A DNA stretch of 64,000 nucleotides from Phaeovulum vinaykumarii (GCF_900156695.1 NZ_FTOM01000003.1:186001-250000), one strand, 5' to 3'. Positions 17,652 to 30,000 are shown, counted from the first letter of the stretch. Notes: generated from the letters alone by a model not told the origin. Numbers and translations are program-made.

Positions 17652-18373
17652 GCACGGCCCCCGCGATCACGATTTGCGGCCATCACGCGGTGGCGGGGCG
17701 CGCGCTCTTCGCCCCGGTCGCGCTGCGGATCGGCGCCGGGGAATGGACCTGCCTTCTGGGCCCCTCGGGCATCGGCAAGACCACGCTGATGCGGCTGGTG
17801 GCGGGGCTCGCATGCGCGGGCCGCTTTGTGGGCGAGATCGCCACCTCGGACGGCAAGCCGGTCTCCGGGCGCGCCAGTTTCATGGCGCAGACCGACCTGT
17901 TGCTGCCCTGGCTTTCGGTGCTGGAAAACGCGGTGCTGGGCGCGCGGCTGCGCGGCGAGGCCCCCGATCTGCCGCGGGCGCGCGCGCTGCTGTGCCGCAT
18001 CGGCCTTGGCGCGCATCTGCAGGCGCGGCCGCGCGCGCTGTCGGGCGGGATGCGCCAGCGCGTGGCCCTGGCGCGCACCTTGCTCGAAGATCGCCCGATC
18101 GCCTTTCTGGACGAGCCCTTCTCGGCGCTTGATGCGCAAACGCGCGCGGCCATGCAGGAGCTTGCCGCCGAAAGCCTTGCGGGCAAGACGGTGCTTCTGG
18201 TGACGCATGATCCGGCCGAGGCGGTCCGGCTGGGGCATCAGATCGTGGTTCTGACCGCCGCGGGCGCGCATCTTTACCCAGTGCCCCCGGCCAGAACGCC
18301 GCGCGACGCCTTTGCGCCCGACTGCGTCGCGGCACAGGCGGGGCTGATGGCGATCCTGCGGGGGCAGCGATGA
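17648..18373 (+). CDS. thiZ: ABC transporter ATPase, thiamine precursor uptake (ThiZ type)
   Basis: Cytoplasmic ATPase of the thiYZX importer. The 241-aa protein has Walker A GPSGIGKTTLMR (about residue 38), a Q-loop QTDLLLPWLSV, the ABC signature LSGGMRQRVALART and Walker B IAFLDEPFSALD, then the switch His in LLVTHDPAEAVRL. It is a NitT/TauT-type ATPase. The start overlaps the thiY stop, and its own stop overlaps the permease start, so the three genes are translated as a coupled unit. Confidence 0.93.
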   Translation: MSTAPAITICGHHAVAGRALFAPVALRIGAGEWTCLLGPSGIGKTTLMRLVAGLACAGRFVGEIATSDGKPVSGRASFMAQTDLLLPWLSVLENAVLGARLRGEAPDLPRARALLCRIGLGAHLQARPRALSGGMRQRVALARTLLEDRPIAFLDEPFSALDAQTRAAMQELAAESLAGKTVLLVTHDPAEAVRLGHQIVVLTAAGAHLYPVPPARTPRDAFAPDCVAAQAGLMAILRGQR

Positions 18374-19107
18374 TCCGGGTTCCCCCTGCCCTGATCGCGG
18401 CGGCGCTGGGTCTCGGGCTCTGGCAAGGCGTGGTCTGGCTGGCCGCGCCGCCGCCTTTCATCCTGCCGTCTCCGGCGCGCGTGGCGCATGTCGGATGGGA
18501 GAACCGCTCGCTTCTGATCGAACACGCAGGCGTCACGCTGAGCGAAGTGCTTCTGGGGCTGAGCCTCGGCATCGTGATCGGTGCGCTGGCCGCCATCATG
18601 CTGGCGCGCTCGGAACGGCTCGGTTCCGTGATCATGCCAATGCTGGTGCTGACGCAGGCCGTGCCGGTCTTTGCCCTCGCGCCGATCCTGACGCTGTGGG
18701 CCGGCTATGGGATGGTCTCCAAGGTGCTGATGGCGGCGCTGATCATCTTCTTTCCGGTGCTCAGCGCCTTTCACGACGGGCTGACCCGCATGCCGCCGGG
18801 GCTGAGCGACCTGAGCACGGTGATGAATGCCCGCCCCGCGCAGGCGCTGCTGCGGCTGCGCATCCCGCATGCGCTGCCTTCCCTGGCGGTGGGGGTGAAA
18901 ATGGCCTTTGTCTACGCCCCCATAGGCGCGGTGATCGGCGAATGGGTCGGGGCCTCGCGCGGCCTGGGCTATCTGATGCTTCTGGCAAATGGTCGTGCCA
19001 AGACCGACCTGATGTTTGCCTGCCTGGCGGTGTTGGCGATTTCGACCGTCGCTCTCTATCGCCTGGCCAGCTGGTGCCTCGACCGGCTTGTCTGGGAAGA
19101 CGGATGA
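18370..19107 (+). CDS. thiX: ABC transporter permease, thiamine precursor uptake (ThiX type)
   Basis: Inner-membrane permease of the importer, 245 aa, with about six hydrophobic segments. It shows the PSPARVAH stretch after the first helix seen in NitT/TauT permeases and the EAA-type ATPase-contact loop VMNARPAQALLRLRIPHALP (about residues 156-175). GAVIGEWVGASRGLGYLM is also family-typical. It is the last gene of the operon; its stop is followed at once by an 18-C run and a convergent hydrolase gene, without a clear terminator. Confidence 0.92.
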   Translation: MIRVPPALIAAALGLGLWQGVVWLAAPPPFILPSPARVAHVGWENRSLLIEHAGVTLSEVLLGLSLGIVIGALAAIMLARSERLGSVIMPMLVLTQAVPVFALAPILTLWAGYGMVSKVLMAALIIFFPVLSAFHDGLTRMPPGLSDLSTVMNARPAQALLRLRIPHALPSLAVGVKMAFVYAPIGAVIGEWVGASRGLGYLMLLANGRAKTDLMFACLAVLAISTVALYRLASWCLDRLVWEDG

Positions 19108-19110
19108 CCA

Positions 19111-19170
19111 CCCCCCCCCCCCCCCCCCACCCCGGCCCCCACCCCGGCCCCCACCCCGGCCGCCGCGGCG
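19111..19170 (+). repeat. 18-C homopolymer and CCCCGGCCCCCA repeats after thiX
   Basis: Eighteen cytosines (19111-19128) start three bases after the thiX stop and are followed by three copies of a 12-base CCCCGGCCCCCA-like unit. The stretch fills the 72-base gap between the convergent permease and hydrolase genes. It is low-complexity DNA; assembly errors in run length are possible. Confidence 0.85.
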
Positions 19171-19179
19171 CTCGGCGCG

Positions 19180-20097
19180 TCAGCCCTGCGGTCGACGGCG
19201 CGCCACGCGAGGGAGGGGCAGAAACGCAAGGCAGTGCTGGCAGGTGCGGGCATCCATCCAATGCCCCAGCCCCGCAAGGCCCTGGAACCGCGCGCGCGGC
19301 ATGCGCGCGGCCAGAAGCTGGGCGGACCGCGGGCTGATGCAGGGATCGCTGTCGCCATGCACGAACAGCGCCGGCGTCGCCCGGGCCGCCAGCGCCTCCC
19401 CCCACGGCGGCGCGGTGGTGAAGGCCAGCGCCTGGCGCAGATAGCCGCCCTCATCCGCCCCGCGGCGGACCAGCGCCGCGGCCAGCGCGTGGTTCTCCGC
19501 ACCCCCCTTCGGGATCAGCCCCAGCGAGAAATGTGCATTGCTGTCCAGAACGGCCGCAATCGCCGCGGTCTCGGATGGAAACGGCAGGAAGAACCGCTCC
19601 ATCAGCCGCAAGGATCGGTCATCGGCGGTGAGCGCGCCCGCGCCCCCGGTGCTCGACAGCGACACGAACCGCGTCACCCGCGCGGGCGCCAGAACCGCAA
19701 GCCACTGCGCGATCATCCCCCCCATCGAGAAACCGACGCAGGCAAAGCGCCCGATAGCCAGATGATCGGCCAGGGCCAGAATGTCCCGCGCCATCTGCGT
19801 CAGGTCATAGGCGGCCAGCCCGCGCGCACTGCCCGCCCAGGAAAAGCCCGGCGGGATCCGGGCGAACGGGCCGCCCAGGCGCCCCGAAAGCCCCGCATCC
19901 CGATTGTCCGGGCGGATCACCCGGAAGCGCGCGGCAAGCCCTGCGACCAGCGCCGGGGGCCATTCGATCAGCTGCATCCCCAGCCCCGCGATCAGAAACA
20001 CCGCGGGCGCGTCGGACGGCCCGTCCGCGCGGTAGCAGATCCGGACCCCGTCCAGATCCGCGAACCGGTCCGCCGCCGGGCTGCGGGCGGGGCTCAA
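19180..20097 (-). CDS. Alpha/beta hydrolase
   Basis: A 305-aa alpha/beta hydrolase. The oxyanion region is AVFLIAGLGMQLIEWPPAL, the nucleophile elbow is CVGFSMGGMIAQWLAV (Ser of GFSMGG), the acid is in FVHGDSDPCISP and the His in GLGHWMD near the C-terminus. Its substrate is unknown; the overall layout resembles lipase/esterase-like members. The most economical start is a TTG at 20097 that overlaps the stop of the binding-protein gene upstream, with GAAGG about 12 bases earlier; longer in-frame starts would run through that gene. Coupling to a choline/betaine-type binding protein suggests a linked substrate, perhaps a choline ester or related amine, but this is inference. Confidence 0.8.
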   Translation of the reverse strand: MSPARSPAADRFADLDGVRICYRADGPSDAPAVFLIAGLGMQLIEWPPALVAGLAARFRVIRPDNRDAGLSGRLGGPFARIPPGFSWAGSARGLAAYDLTQMARDILALADHLAIGRFACVGFSMGGMIAQWLAVLAPARVTRFVSLSSTGGAGALTADDRSLRLMERFFLPFPSETAAIAAVLDSNAHFSLGLIPKGGAENHALAAALVRRGADEGGYLRQALAFTTAPPWGEALAARATPALFVHGDSDPCISPRSAQLLAARMPRARFQGLAGLGHWMDARTCQHCLAFLPLPRVARRRPQG

Positions 20098-21014
20098 AGA
20101 CCCAGATCCGCCTTCACCGCCGGCAGCGTATCGCCACCGTCGGTCGTGCGCCCCCCCGAAAGCCAGCCCTCCAGACGCTCGGGGTGGCGCGCGATCAGAC
20201 GGCGCGCGGCGTCCCTTGGGCTCGGATCCTCGTCGAGGATATAGCCCATGCCCTCGCTCGCGAGCGCGACATCGAATGTCAACTGGTTCAGCAACTTGCC
20301 CACCTGGGGACATTCCTCGACATAACCCTTGCGCACCTGGGTCGAGACCGTCGCCCCGCCGAAATCGGGGCCGTAATAATCATCGCCACCTTCCAGATAG
20401 CGGATCTCGAAATGGGTGTTCATCGGATGCGGCGCCCAGGCCAGGAACACCATCCAGTTGCCGCGCCGTTCCTCGCGGGCAAGCTGGGCCAGCATCCCCT
20501 GTTCCGAGCTTTCCCGCACCTCCCAATCGCCCAGCCCGAAGGCATTGCGGGCGACGATATCCAGCATGATCTCGTTCGAGCCCGGCTCGATGCCGTAAAG
20601 CGTGCGCTCGAACCGGTCGGCATGCGCGGCCAGATCGGCAAAGGACGTCACCCCGGCCTCATGGACATAGGCGGGAACAGCCCAGGTGAACTTGGCCCCT
20701 TCCAGATTGACATGGATGGTCTCGATCGCGCCGCTGTCGCGGTAGGCGTTGAAATAGGTCTCCATCGCCGGATCCCAATACCCCATGAAGGCATCGAGAT
20801 CGCCCCGCTTCATCGATTCGTAGATCACCGGGATCCCCAGGATATCGACCCGCGTCTGATGGCCCATCCCCTCGAGAAGACCCTGCGTGACCGCCGAGGT
20901 CAGCGCCAGATCGGTCCAGCCCGGTTCGGCCATGCGGACCATGGAGCAATCAGCCCAGGCCGGAAGGGCTGCACAAAGGGCGATCGCGTCGGCCGTGGCA
21001 AGACGCGGTTCCAT
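20094..21014 (-). CDS. Choline/glycine betaine-type ABC substrate-binding protein
   Basis: Periplasmic OpuAC-family binding protein, 306 aa, likely for choline, betaine or a similar quaternary amine. The N-terminus has a weak signal segment (AIALCAALPAWADC). Family stretches include RMAEPGWTDLALTSAVTQGL, DAFMGYWDPAMETYF, GIEPGSNEIMLDIV and WAPHPMNTHFEI, where aromatic residues form the usual amine cage. No permease or ATPase lies beside it, so it either works with an importer elsewhere or is an orphan sensor. It is divergent from a BetI-like regulator and overlaps the hydrolase gene downstream. Confidence 0.88.
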   Translation of the reverse strand: MEPRLATADAIALCAALPAWADCSMVRMAEPGWTDLALTSAVTQGLLEGMGHQTRVDILGIPVIYESMKRGDLDAFMGYWDPAMETYFNAYRDSGAIETIHVNLEGAKFTWAVPAYVHEAGVTSFADLAAHADRFERTLYGIEPGSNEIMLDIVARNAFGLGDWEVRESSEQGMLAQLAREERRGNWMVFLAWAPHPMNTHFEIRYLEGGDDYYGPDFGGATVSTQVRKGYVEECPQVGKLLNQLTFDVALASEGMGYILDEDPSPRDAARRLIARHPERLEGWLSGGRTTDGGDTLPAVKADLGL

Positions 21015-21050
21015 GGCGAATATGATCCTTTCGGTCAATTTATGAACCGA

Positions 21051-21099
21051 TAGATTGATCAATTGGATCCCTGAATGGATTGATCGTGCAGTCAATCTA
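21051..21099. promoter_or_regulatory. Candidate BetI-type operator
   Basis: TAGATTG at 21051-21057 and CAATCTA at 21093-21099 form an inverted repeat. Inside it, GATTGATC occurs twice (21053-21060 and 21078-21085), and the first copy extends to the palindrome ATTGATCAAT. The site lies between the divergent binding-protein and TetR/BetI genes and is AT-rich compared with its surroundings. Confidence 0.6.
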
Positions 21100-21156
21100 A
21101 TTTGCGAAAGGGCCGCCGGGCCAAGGGGCAGGCGCGCGCAACAGGGGGGCATCGGC

Positions 21157-21825
21157 ATGGGGCGCAGGGACATTTCCGAGATCCGACGCGCGGAATATGC
21201 GGCCGCGGCCTATCGTGCGCTGATGCGGCACGGAAACCAGGGCACGTCGCTGGCCCGCGTCGCCGAGGAAGCCGGCGCCTCGAAGGCGAATGTGCTGCAT
21301 TACTTCAAGACCAAGGAGGCCCTTCTGGCCGCCGCGCTGCGCCATGCCAATGCCGAATTGCTGCGCGAGGCGGTGCTTCTGCTGGGCGAGGCCCGCAGCC
21401 CGCTTGAACGGATCTATGCGGTGATCGAGACCAATCTCTCGCCGACCTCGTTCCGCCCCGAGGTCGCCCATGCCTGGATCGCGCTCTGTGCGGGCGTGCC
21501 GCATGTGCCGGCCTATCAGCGCATCCAGACGGTGATCTATGCGCGCATGCGGTCGAACCTGATGGGCCCCTTGCGCCGGCTTCTCCCCCGCGAGGATGCC
21601 GCGCTGATGTCGGATCTGATGACCACGGCCATCGACGGGATCTGGCTGCGCTGCGGGCTGAGCCTTGACGGCGTAAGCCAGGACGAAGCCCGCGTGCAAC
21701 TGGAGGCGGTTCTGGACGCGCGCCTGCCCGACAGCGCGGCGCGGCGCGCAGCACGCCTGCGCATGCGCGAGGTGGCCCGCATCCTGATCAAGGCGCGCGG
21801 ACGCAGCGACCGCGCGCCCGCCTGA
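21157..21825 (+). CDS. TetR family regulator, BetI-like
   Basis: A 222-aa TetR repressor whose DNA-binding helix region reads GTSLARVAEEAGASKANVLH followed by YFKTKEALL. The ligand domain resembles BetI, the choline-responsive repressor: AWIALCAGVPHVPAYQRIQT and the C-terminal AIDGIWLRCGLS. The ATG at 21157 follows AGGGGGGC. It is divergent from a choline/betaine-type binding protein, and an inverted repeat lies in the shared gap, so it probably controls that gene, the hydrolase and itself. The bet genes themselves are not here. Confidence 0.86.
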   Translation: MGRRDISEIRRAEYAAAAYRALMRHGNQGTSLARVAEEAGASKANVLHYFKTKEALLAAALRHANAELLREAVLLLGEARSPLERIYAVIETNLSPTSFRPEVAHAWIALCAGVPHVPAYQRIQTVIYARMRSNLMGPLRRLLPREDAALMSDLMTTAIDGIWLRCGLSLDGVSQDEARVQLEAVLDARLPDSAARRAARLRMREVARILIKARGRSDRAPA

Positions 21826-21918
21826 CATTCCCGCGCCGCACCGCGCCCGACCCGCACGCGCGCCCCCGCAGACGCACGCGACCCTTGCATCCGAAGGGGC
21901 GCGGGCCTATGGGAGCGC

Positions 21919-23478
21919 ATGACCCAGCATCAGCGCCTTCTCATCATCGACTTCGGCTCGCAGGTGACCCAGCTCATCGCCCGGCGCCTGCGCGAACTGA
22001 AGGTCTATTGCGAAATCCACCCCTACCAGAAGGTCACCGACGCCTTCCTGGCCGATTTCGCCCCCCAAGCCATCATCTTCTCGGGCGGCCCGGATTCGGT
22101 CACCCGCGAAGGCTCGCCCCGCCCGCCGAAATCCGCCTACACGCTGGGCGTGCCGATCCTGGGCATCTGCTACGGACAGCAGGTGATGATGCAGGATCTC
22201 GGCGGCCTGATCGAGGCCGGCCAGAGCCACACCGCCGAATTCGGCCGCGCCTTCGTCACCCCCACCGACACGCGCCTGCCGCTTCTGGAGGGCTGGTTTG
22301 CAGAGGGCCGTGAACAGGTCTGGATGAGCCACGGCGACCACGTCAGCCGCATCGCGCCGGGCTTCGAGGTCTATGGCACCTCGCCCGGTGCGCCCTTTGC
22401 CATCACCGCCGATGTCTCGCGCAACTTCTATGCCGTGCAGTTCCACCCCGAGGTGCACCACACCCCGCGCGGCGCGAAACTCTACGAGAATTTCGTGCGT
22501 CTGGCGGGCTTCACCGGCGACTGGACGATGGCCTCCTACAAGGACGACGCGATTGCCAAGATCCGCGCCCAGGTCGGCGACAAGCAGGTGATCTGCGGGC
22601 TGTCGGGCGGCGTCGACAGTTCGGTCGCGGCGGTGCTGATCCACGAGGCCATCGGCGACCAGCTCACCTGCGTCTTCGTCGATCACGGGCTGATGCGGCT
22701 CAACGAGGCCGACGAGGTGGTCTCGATGTTCCGCGACCATTACAACATCCCGCTGATCCACGCCGAGGAGGCCGACCTCTTCATCGGCGCGCTCGAGGGG
22801 GTCTCGGACCCCGAGGTCAAGCGCAAGACCATCGGCAAATTGTTCATCGACGTCTTCCAGCGCGAGGCCAACAAGATCGAGGGCGCCGAATTCCTGGCCC
22901 AGGGCACGCTCTATCCCGACGTGATCGAAAGCGTGTCGTTCTCGGGCGGGCCGTCGGTCACGATCAAGAGCCACCACAACGTGGGCGGGCTGCCCGAGAA
23001 GATGGGGCTGAAGCTGGTCGAACCGCTGCGCGAGCTGTTCAAGGACGAGGTGCGCGCGCTGGGCCGCGAACTGGGCCTGCCCGAAAGCTTCATCGGCCGC
23101 CACCCCTTCCCCGGTCCGGGTCTGGCGATCCGCTGCCCCGGCGAGATCACCCGCGAGAAGCTCGAGATCCTGCGCAAGGCCGATGCGGTCTATATCGACC
23201 AGATCCGCAAGCACGGCCTTTACGATGAGATCTGGCAGGCCTTCGTGGCCATCTTGCCGGTGCGCACCGTGGGCGTGATGGGCGACGGGCGCACCTATGA
23301 TTACGCCTGCGCCCTGCGCGCGGTGACCAGCGTCGACGGGATGACGGCGGATTACTACCCCTTCAGCCACGATTTCCTGGGCGAGACCGCGACGCGGATC
23401 ATCAACGAAGTCAAGGGCATCAACCGGGTGACCTATGACATCACCTCGAAGCCGCCGGGCACGATCGAATGGGAATGA
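21919..23478 (+). CDS. guaA: GMP synthase (glutamine-hydrolysing)
   Basis: Converts XMP to GMP using glutamine and ATP. The 519-aa protein has an N-terminal glutamine amidotransferase with the nucleophile in [16 protein letters not shown] and the triad His/Glu in [11 protein letters not shown], then the ATP-pyrophosphatase with the PP-loop [18 protein letters not shown], and the C-terminal dimerisation domain ending PPGTIEWE. The ATG at 21919 is the standard start. It is followed by a clear intrinsic terminator and is convergent with nifA. Confidence 0.98.
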   Translation: MTQHQRLLIIDFGSQVTQLIARRLRELKVYCEIHPYQKVTDAFLADFAPQAIIFSGGPDSVTREGSPRPPKSAYTLGVPILGICYGQQVMMQDLGGLIEAGQSHTAEFGRAFVTPTDTRLPLLEGWFAEGREQVWMSHGDHVSRIAPGFEVYGTSPGAPFAITADVSRNFYAVQFHPEVHHTPRGAKLYENFVRLAGFTGDWTMASYKDDAIAKIRAQVGDKQVICGLSGGVDSSVAAVLIHEAIGDQLTCVFVDHGLMRLNEADEVVSMFRDHYNIPLIHAEEADLFIGALEGVSDPEVKRKTIGKLFIDVFQREANKIEGAEFLAQGTLYPDVIESVSFSGGPSVTIKSHHNVGGLPEKMGLKLVEPLRELFKDEVRALGRELGLPESFIGRHPFPGPGLAIRCPGEITREKLEILRKADAVYIDQIRKHGLYDEIWQAFVAILPVRTVGVMGDGRTYDYACALRAVTSVDGMTADYYPFSHDFLGETATRIINEVKGINRVTYDITSKPPGTIEWE

Positions 23479-23522
23479 CCCCTTCGGCGGCGCGGTCGCG
23501 CGGCAGGGGCAAGACGGACAAG

Positions 23523-23547
23523 GGGGCGGGATTTCCCGCCCCTTTTT
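23523..23547 (+). terminator. Intrinsic terminator of guaA
   Basis: GGGGCGGG at 23523-23530 pairs with CCCGCCCC at 23535-23542 around an ATTT loop and is followed by TTTTT. It is placed 45 bases after the guaA stop. Confidence 0.93.
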
Positions 23548-23736
23548 ACATGGCCTCTGCGGGGCGGGCGGGATGTGCCGCCCGCGTTGCATGGCCCTGC
23601 CCGGACGCATGCTGCGGCCCCACGGCGCAACCCCACGGCGCGCTCCCCCCGCGCGCTCGCACGGCGCAACCGCGCGCGGGGTTATTCCGCGCGCGGGTCT
23701 GGAACCAGGCGCGGGTCTGGAATCGCGCGCGCGGGC

Positions 23737-25887
<2,151 letters not shown>

Positions 25888-26592
25888 CGGTCTCTCTGTC
25901 TTCTCCGCGGCTGGGGCACCGGGGTCCGGGGCGGCGGCGGCCTTGCGCAGGGGACCACGGCCGGCAGGACGCGCCCCCGACGCCGCCGGCCCCGATGCAG
26001 GGGGGGGCGAAGGTGCGGGCCCCGAAGGGGCGGACCCCGAAACTGGGGACGCCGAAACTGGGGGAGCTGTCTCAGAGGGGTCGCGTGTCATCTCGTCTGG
26101 AACTCGGGTCGGCGCACCGGATCGGGTTGCGTCGGCGATGGGATTTGGGGCCGCCCCGTCCGACCCGGCTTGCGCTGCGCCCCCGGTGCCGGGACCGCCG
26201 GGGACCGCTGCACGCAGCCCCGCGTCGAACGCTTGGTATCGTGACGGGAGACCCTCTCGAGACCTGAGCGTAATCCCAACCGGGCGCGAGTCCACAAGCC
26301 CCGCACTCACCGTTGCGTGTATCGGTCGCGGCGCGGGACCGGAGCACAGGAGACAGGCGCCCCGCCCGTGCAGGCGCCGCATTTTTCCGCAGCGCAGAGA
26401 CCCGGCCGCACGAACCCGGAGCGGCGCGCCCTGCCCCAACACGCCGGGCCGCGGGCATGACGCGGGAAGACATGATGCGGGGCACGGCCGACTCGCCCGG
26501 CCCTTCGGCGCCGGGGCCCCCGCGGCCTGCTTCGGCCCTGGGCCGGCACCGGGCAGCGCGCGGCAGTGTGGGATCACGGCCACACCCCGAAG

Positions 26593-26623
26593 TTACCCAC
26601 AAGATTTTGCGCCATGTGGATCA
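26593..26623. promoter_or_regulatory. Pair of DnaA-box-like sites upstream of nrdJ
   Basis: TTACCCACA at 26593-26601 and, inverted, TGTGGATCA at 26615-26623 each differ by one base from the DnaA box TTATCCACA. Ribonucleotide reductase genes are DnaA-controlled in some bacteria, so the pair may tie nrdJ to replication. An inverted repeat TCACC-N5-GGTGA follows at 26626-26640. Too few sites are present for an origin. Confidence 0.4.
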
Positions 26624-26838
26624 CTTCACCCAAGCGGTGACCTTCTCGGGCCAATCCCGTGCGGGAGTTGGAAAAATCGCGCTGCCCCGCGCGGCGGGCG
26701 GCGCATGCCCTGCCTGTGGAGGAATCGAGGCGCCTACCAGATGTGGGCCGTCAACCCAAAATCGTCTCCAAAATCGCTTAAAGTTCTGTTGACCCGAGGC
26801 CAGATTTCGCGCCAATTTGTGCAAGCTTGCTAGGGCGA

Positions 26839-26854
26839 CCACTAGATGTAGTAA
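26839..26854 (+). promoter_or_regulatory. Candidate NrdR box of nrdJ
   Basis: CCACTAGATGTAGTAA resembles the NrdR consensus acaCwAtATaTwGtgt with its CTA/TAG arms. It lies downstream of a possible promoter (TTGACC at 26789-26794) and next to a perfect palindrome GCAAGCTTGC at 26821-26830. It is about 215 bases before the nrdJ start. Only one box is clear; NrdR sites usually come in pairs. Confidence 0.45.
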
Positions 26855-27066
26855 CCTTTCGGGTTCCACGGCGGAGCAGCGCCAGACCCGCGGGGAAGAC
26901 GATCTGGGACGGGGTCCGCAGGTTTTCACCGCCTTCAGGCGACAAGGCTCCGGGTGTGCAGGAGCGGTCTGCGGACAGATGCCCGCCGGGTCGGTGCGAA
27001 TTTGCGGCAAGCCGGGCGGAACGCCCGATCGCGGGGCCAACGAACACCACAGAACGGGGCAGAGTC

Positions 27067-30000
27067 ATGAAGATCGAACGCAAGTTCACGCAGGCAGAGA
27101 CCGGCGCATACGGCGGGATGGAATTCTCGGTCACGACCTCCGAGATCCGCAATCCCGACGGCAAGGTGGTGTTCCGCAACGACGCGGTCGAGGTGCCCGC
27201 GGGCTGGAGCCAGGTCGCCGCCGACGTGCTGGCGCAGAAATATTTCCGCAAGGCCGGCGTGCCGGCGCGCCTCAAGCGCGTGCGCGAAAAGGACGTGCCC
27301 GAATTCCTGTGGCGTTCGGTCCCCGACGAGGCCGCGCTGGCCGCGCTGCCCGAGGCCGATCGCTATGGCTCGGAAACCTCGGCGCGGCAGGTCTTCGACC
27401 GCATGGTCGGCGCCTGGACCTATTGGGGCTGGAAGGGGGGCTATTTCACCGCCGAAGCCGACGCCCGCGCCTATTACGACGAGATGCGGCACATGATGGC
27501 GCGCCAGATGGCGGCGCCGAACAGCCCGCAATGGTTCAACACCGGCCTGCATTGGGCCTATGGCATCGACGGGCCCAGCCAGGGCCATCATTACGTCGAT
27601 TACCGCACCGGCAAGCTGGTCAAGTCCGACAGCGCCTATGAACATCCCCAGCCGCATGCCTGCTTCATCCAGTCGGTCTCGGACGATCTGGTCAACGACG
27701 GCGGCATCATGGACCTGTGGGTGCGCGAGGCGCGGCTGTTCAAGTATGGCTCGGGCACCGGCACCAATTTCTCGGACCTGCGCGGCGAGGGCGAGCGCCT
27801 GTCGGGCGGCGGGCGGTCTTCGGGGCTGATGGGCTTTCTCAAGATCGGCGACCGCGCGGCCGGCGCCATCAAGTCGGGCGGCACCACGCGCCGCGCCGCC
27901 AAGATGGTGATCTGCGATCTCGACCACCCCGATATCGAACAATTCATCAACTGGAAGGTCATCGAGGAACAGAAGGTCGCCTCGCTGGTGGCGGGCTCGA
28001 AGATGCACGAGCGCCAGCTCAACGAGATCTTCGCCGCCATCCGCGGCTGGGACGGCGCCGTCGAGGATGCCACTGATCCGGCCCGCAACGCCGCGCTGAA
28101 GACCGCGATCCGCGCCGCCAAGAAGGCGATGATCCCCGAAACCTATGTCAACCGCGTGCTGCAATACGCCCGCCAGGGCTATTCCGCGATCGAATTCCCG
28201 ACCTATGACACCGACTGGGACAGCGAGGCCTATGTCTCGGTCTCGGGGCAGAATTCGAACAACTCGGTGCGCATCACCGATGCCTTCCTGCAAGCCGTGC
28301 GCGATGACGCCGACTGGGCGCTGATCCGCCGCACCGACGGCAGCGTGGCCAAGACCATCAAGGCGCGCGATCTGTGGGAACAGATCGGCCATGCCGCCTG
28401 GGCCTGCGCCGATCCGGGCGTGCAGTTCCACGACACGATCAACGCCTGGCACACCTGCCCCGAGGATGGCCAGATCCGCGGCTCGAACCCGTGTTCGGAA
28501 TACATGTTCCTCGACGACACGGCCTGCAACCTGGCGTCGATGAACCTGCTGACCTTCCTGCGCGACGGCGAATTCGACGCCGACGGCTATGTCCACGCCA
28601 CCCGGCTGTGGACGCTGACGCTGGAAATCAGCGTGATGATGGCGCAGTTCCCGTCCAGGGAAATCGCGCAGCGGTCCTATGATTTCCGCACGCTGGGCCT
28701 GGGCTATGCCAATATCGGCGGCCTGCTGATGACCATGGGCATGGGCTATGACAGCACCGAGGGCCGGGCGCTGTGTGGTGCGCTGAGCGCGATCATGACC
28801 GGCATCGCCTATGCCACCTCGGCCGAGATCGCCAAGGAGCTGGGCCCGTTTGCCGGCTATGAACGCAACGCCCAGCACATGCTGCGCGTGATCCGCAACC
28901 ACCGCGCCGCGGCCCATGACAGCGACACCTACGAAGGCGTGAATGTCACCCCGGTCCCGCTCGATGCCGCGCATTGCCCCGACGACCGTCTGGTGGCGCT
29001 GGCGCGCTCGGCCTGGGACGAGGCGCTGACCCTGGGCGAGGCGCATGGTTTCCGCAACGCGCAGGTCTCGGTGATCGCGCCCACCGGCACGATCGGTCTG
29101 GTGATGGATTGCGACACCACCGGCATCGAGCCCGATTTCGCGCTGGTCAAGTTCAAGAAGCTGGCCGGCGGCGGCTATTTCAAGATCATCAACCGTTCGG
29201 TGCCCGCGGCGCTGGCCACGCTGGGCTATCGCCCCGCCCAGATCGAGGAAATCGTGGCTTATGCGGTGGGTCACGGCACGCTGGGCAATTGCCCCGGCCT
29301 CAACCATTCGACGCTGGGCGCACAGGGCTTCGGCCCGGCCGAGATCGCCAGGATCGAAGCCGCGCTGCCCTCGGCCTTCGATATCCGCTTCGTCTTCAAC
29401 CAATGGACGCTGGGCGAGGACTTCTGCACGGGCACGCTGGGCATCCCGGCCGAGAAGCTGGCCGATCCCACCTTCGACCTGCTGCGTCACCTGGGCTATT
29501 CGCGCGCCCAGATCGACGCGGCCAATGACCATGTCTGCGGGACGATGACGCTGGAGGGTGCGCCCTTCCTCAAGCCCGAACATTACCCGGTCTTCGACTG
29601 CGCCAATGCCTGCGGCAAGACCGGCAAGCGCTATCTGTCGGTCGAGGCGCATATCCGCATGATGGCCGCGGCGCAGAGCTTCATCTCGGGCGCCATCTCC
29701 AAGACCATCAACATGGCCAATTCCGCCTCGATCGAGGATGTCAAATCGGCCTATGAGCTGAGCTGGAGCCTGGGCATCAAGGCCAACGCGCTTTACCGCG
29801 ACGGCTCGAAGCTGAGCCAGCCTCTGGCCGCGGCGCTGGTCGAGGACGACGAGGAGGCCGAGGAGATCCTGGCCACCGGCACCGCGCCCCAGAAGGCCGC
29901 CGTGCTGGCCGAGAAGATCGTCGAGAAGGTCATCGTCAAGGAAATCGTGCGCAGCCACCGCGAGAAGCTGCCCGAGCGCCGCAAGGGCTATACCCAGAAG

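Larger units (their letters stand above)
25888..27066. other. 1.18-kb intergenic region between divergent nifA and nrdJ
   Basis: No protein gene is supported; open frames here have the composition of antisense or chance frames. Near nifA the DNA is Pro-codon-like GC sequence with short repeats (CCGAAACTGGGG twice near 26037-26062). GGCGCC at 26356-26361 and 26373-26378 form a hairpin followed by GCATTTTT on the plus strand, a terminator-like element without an obvious gene before it. From about 26590 the sequence becomes richer in AT and carries the candidate sites listed next. The last 220 bases form the nrdJ leader, with a CGGGCG/CGCCCG hairpin at 27013-27027. Confidence 0.7.

Noticed and set aside
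25888-26583. Upstream extension of nifA to 26583 (948 aa)
   Set aside because: The added part is Pro/Ala/Arg low-complexity and does not occur in NifA proteins; the ATG at 25887 gives the expected N-terminus.
26560-27066. Cobalamin riboswitch in the nrdJ leader
   Set aside because: None of the B12 box, GCAACTGT or AGGAGACCTGCC blocks are present, although they are clear at 32178-32337.
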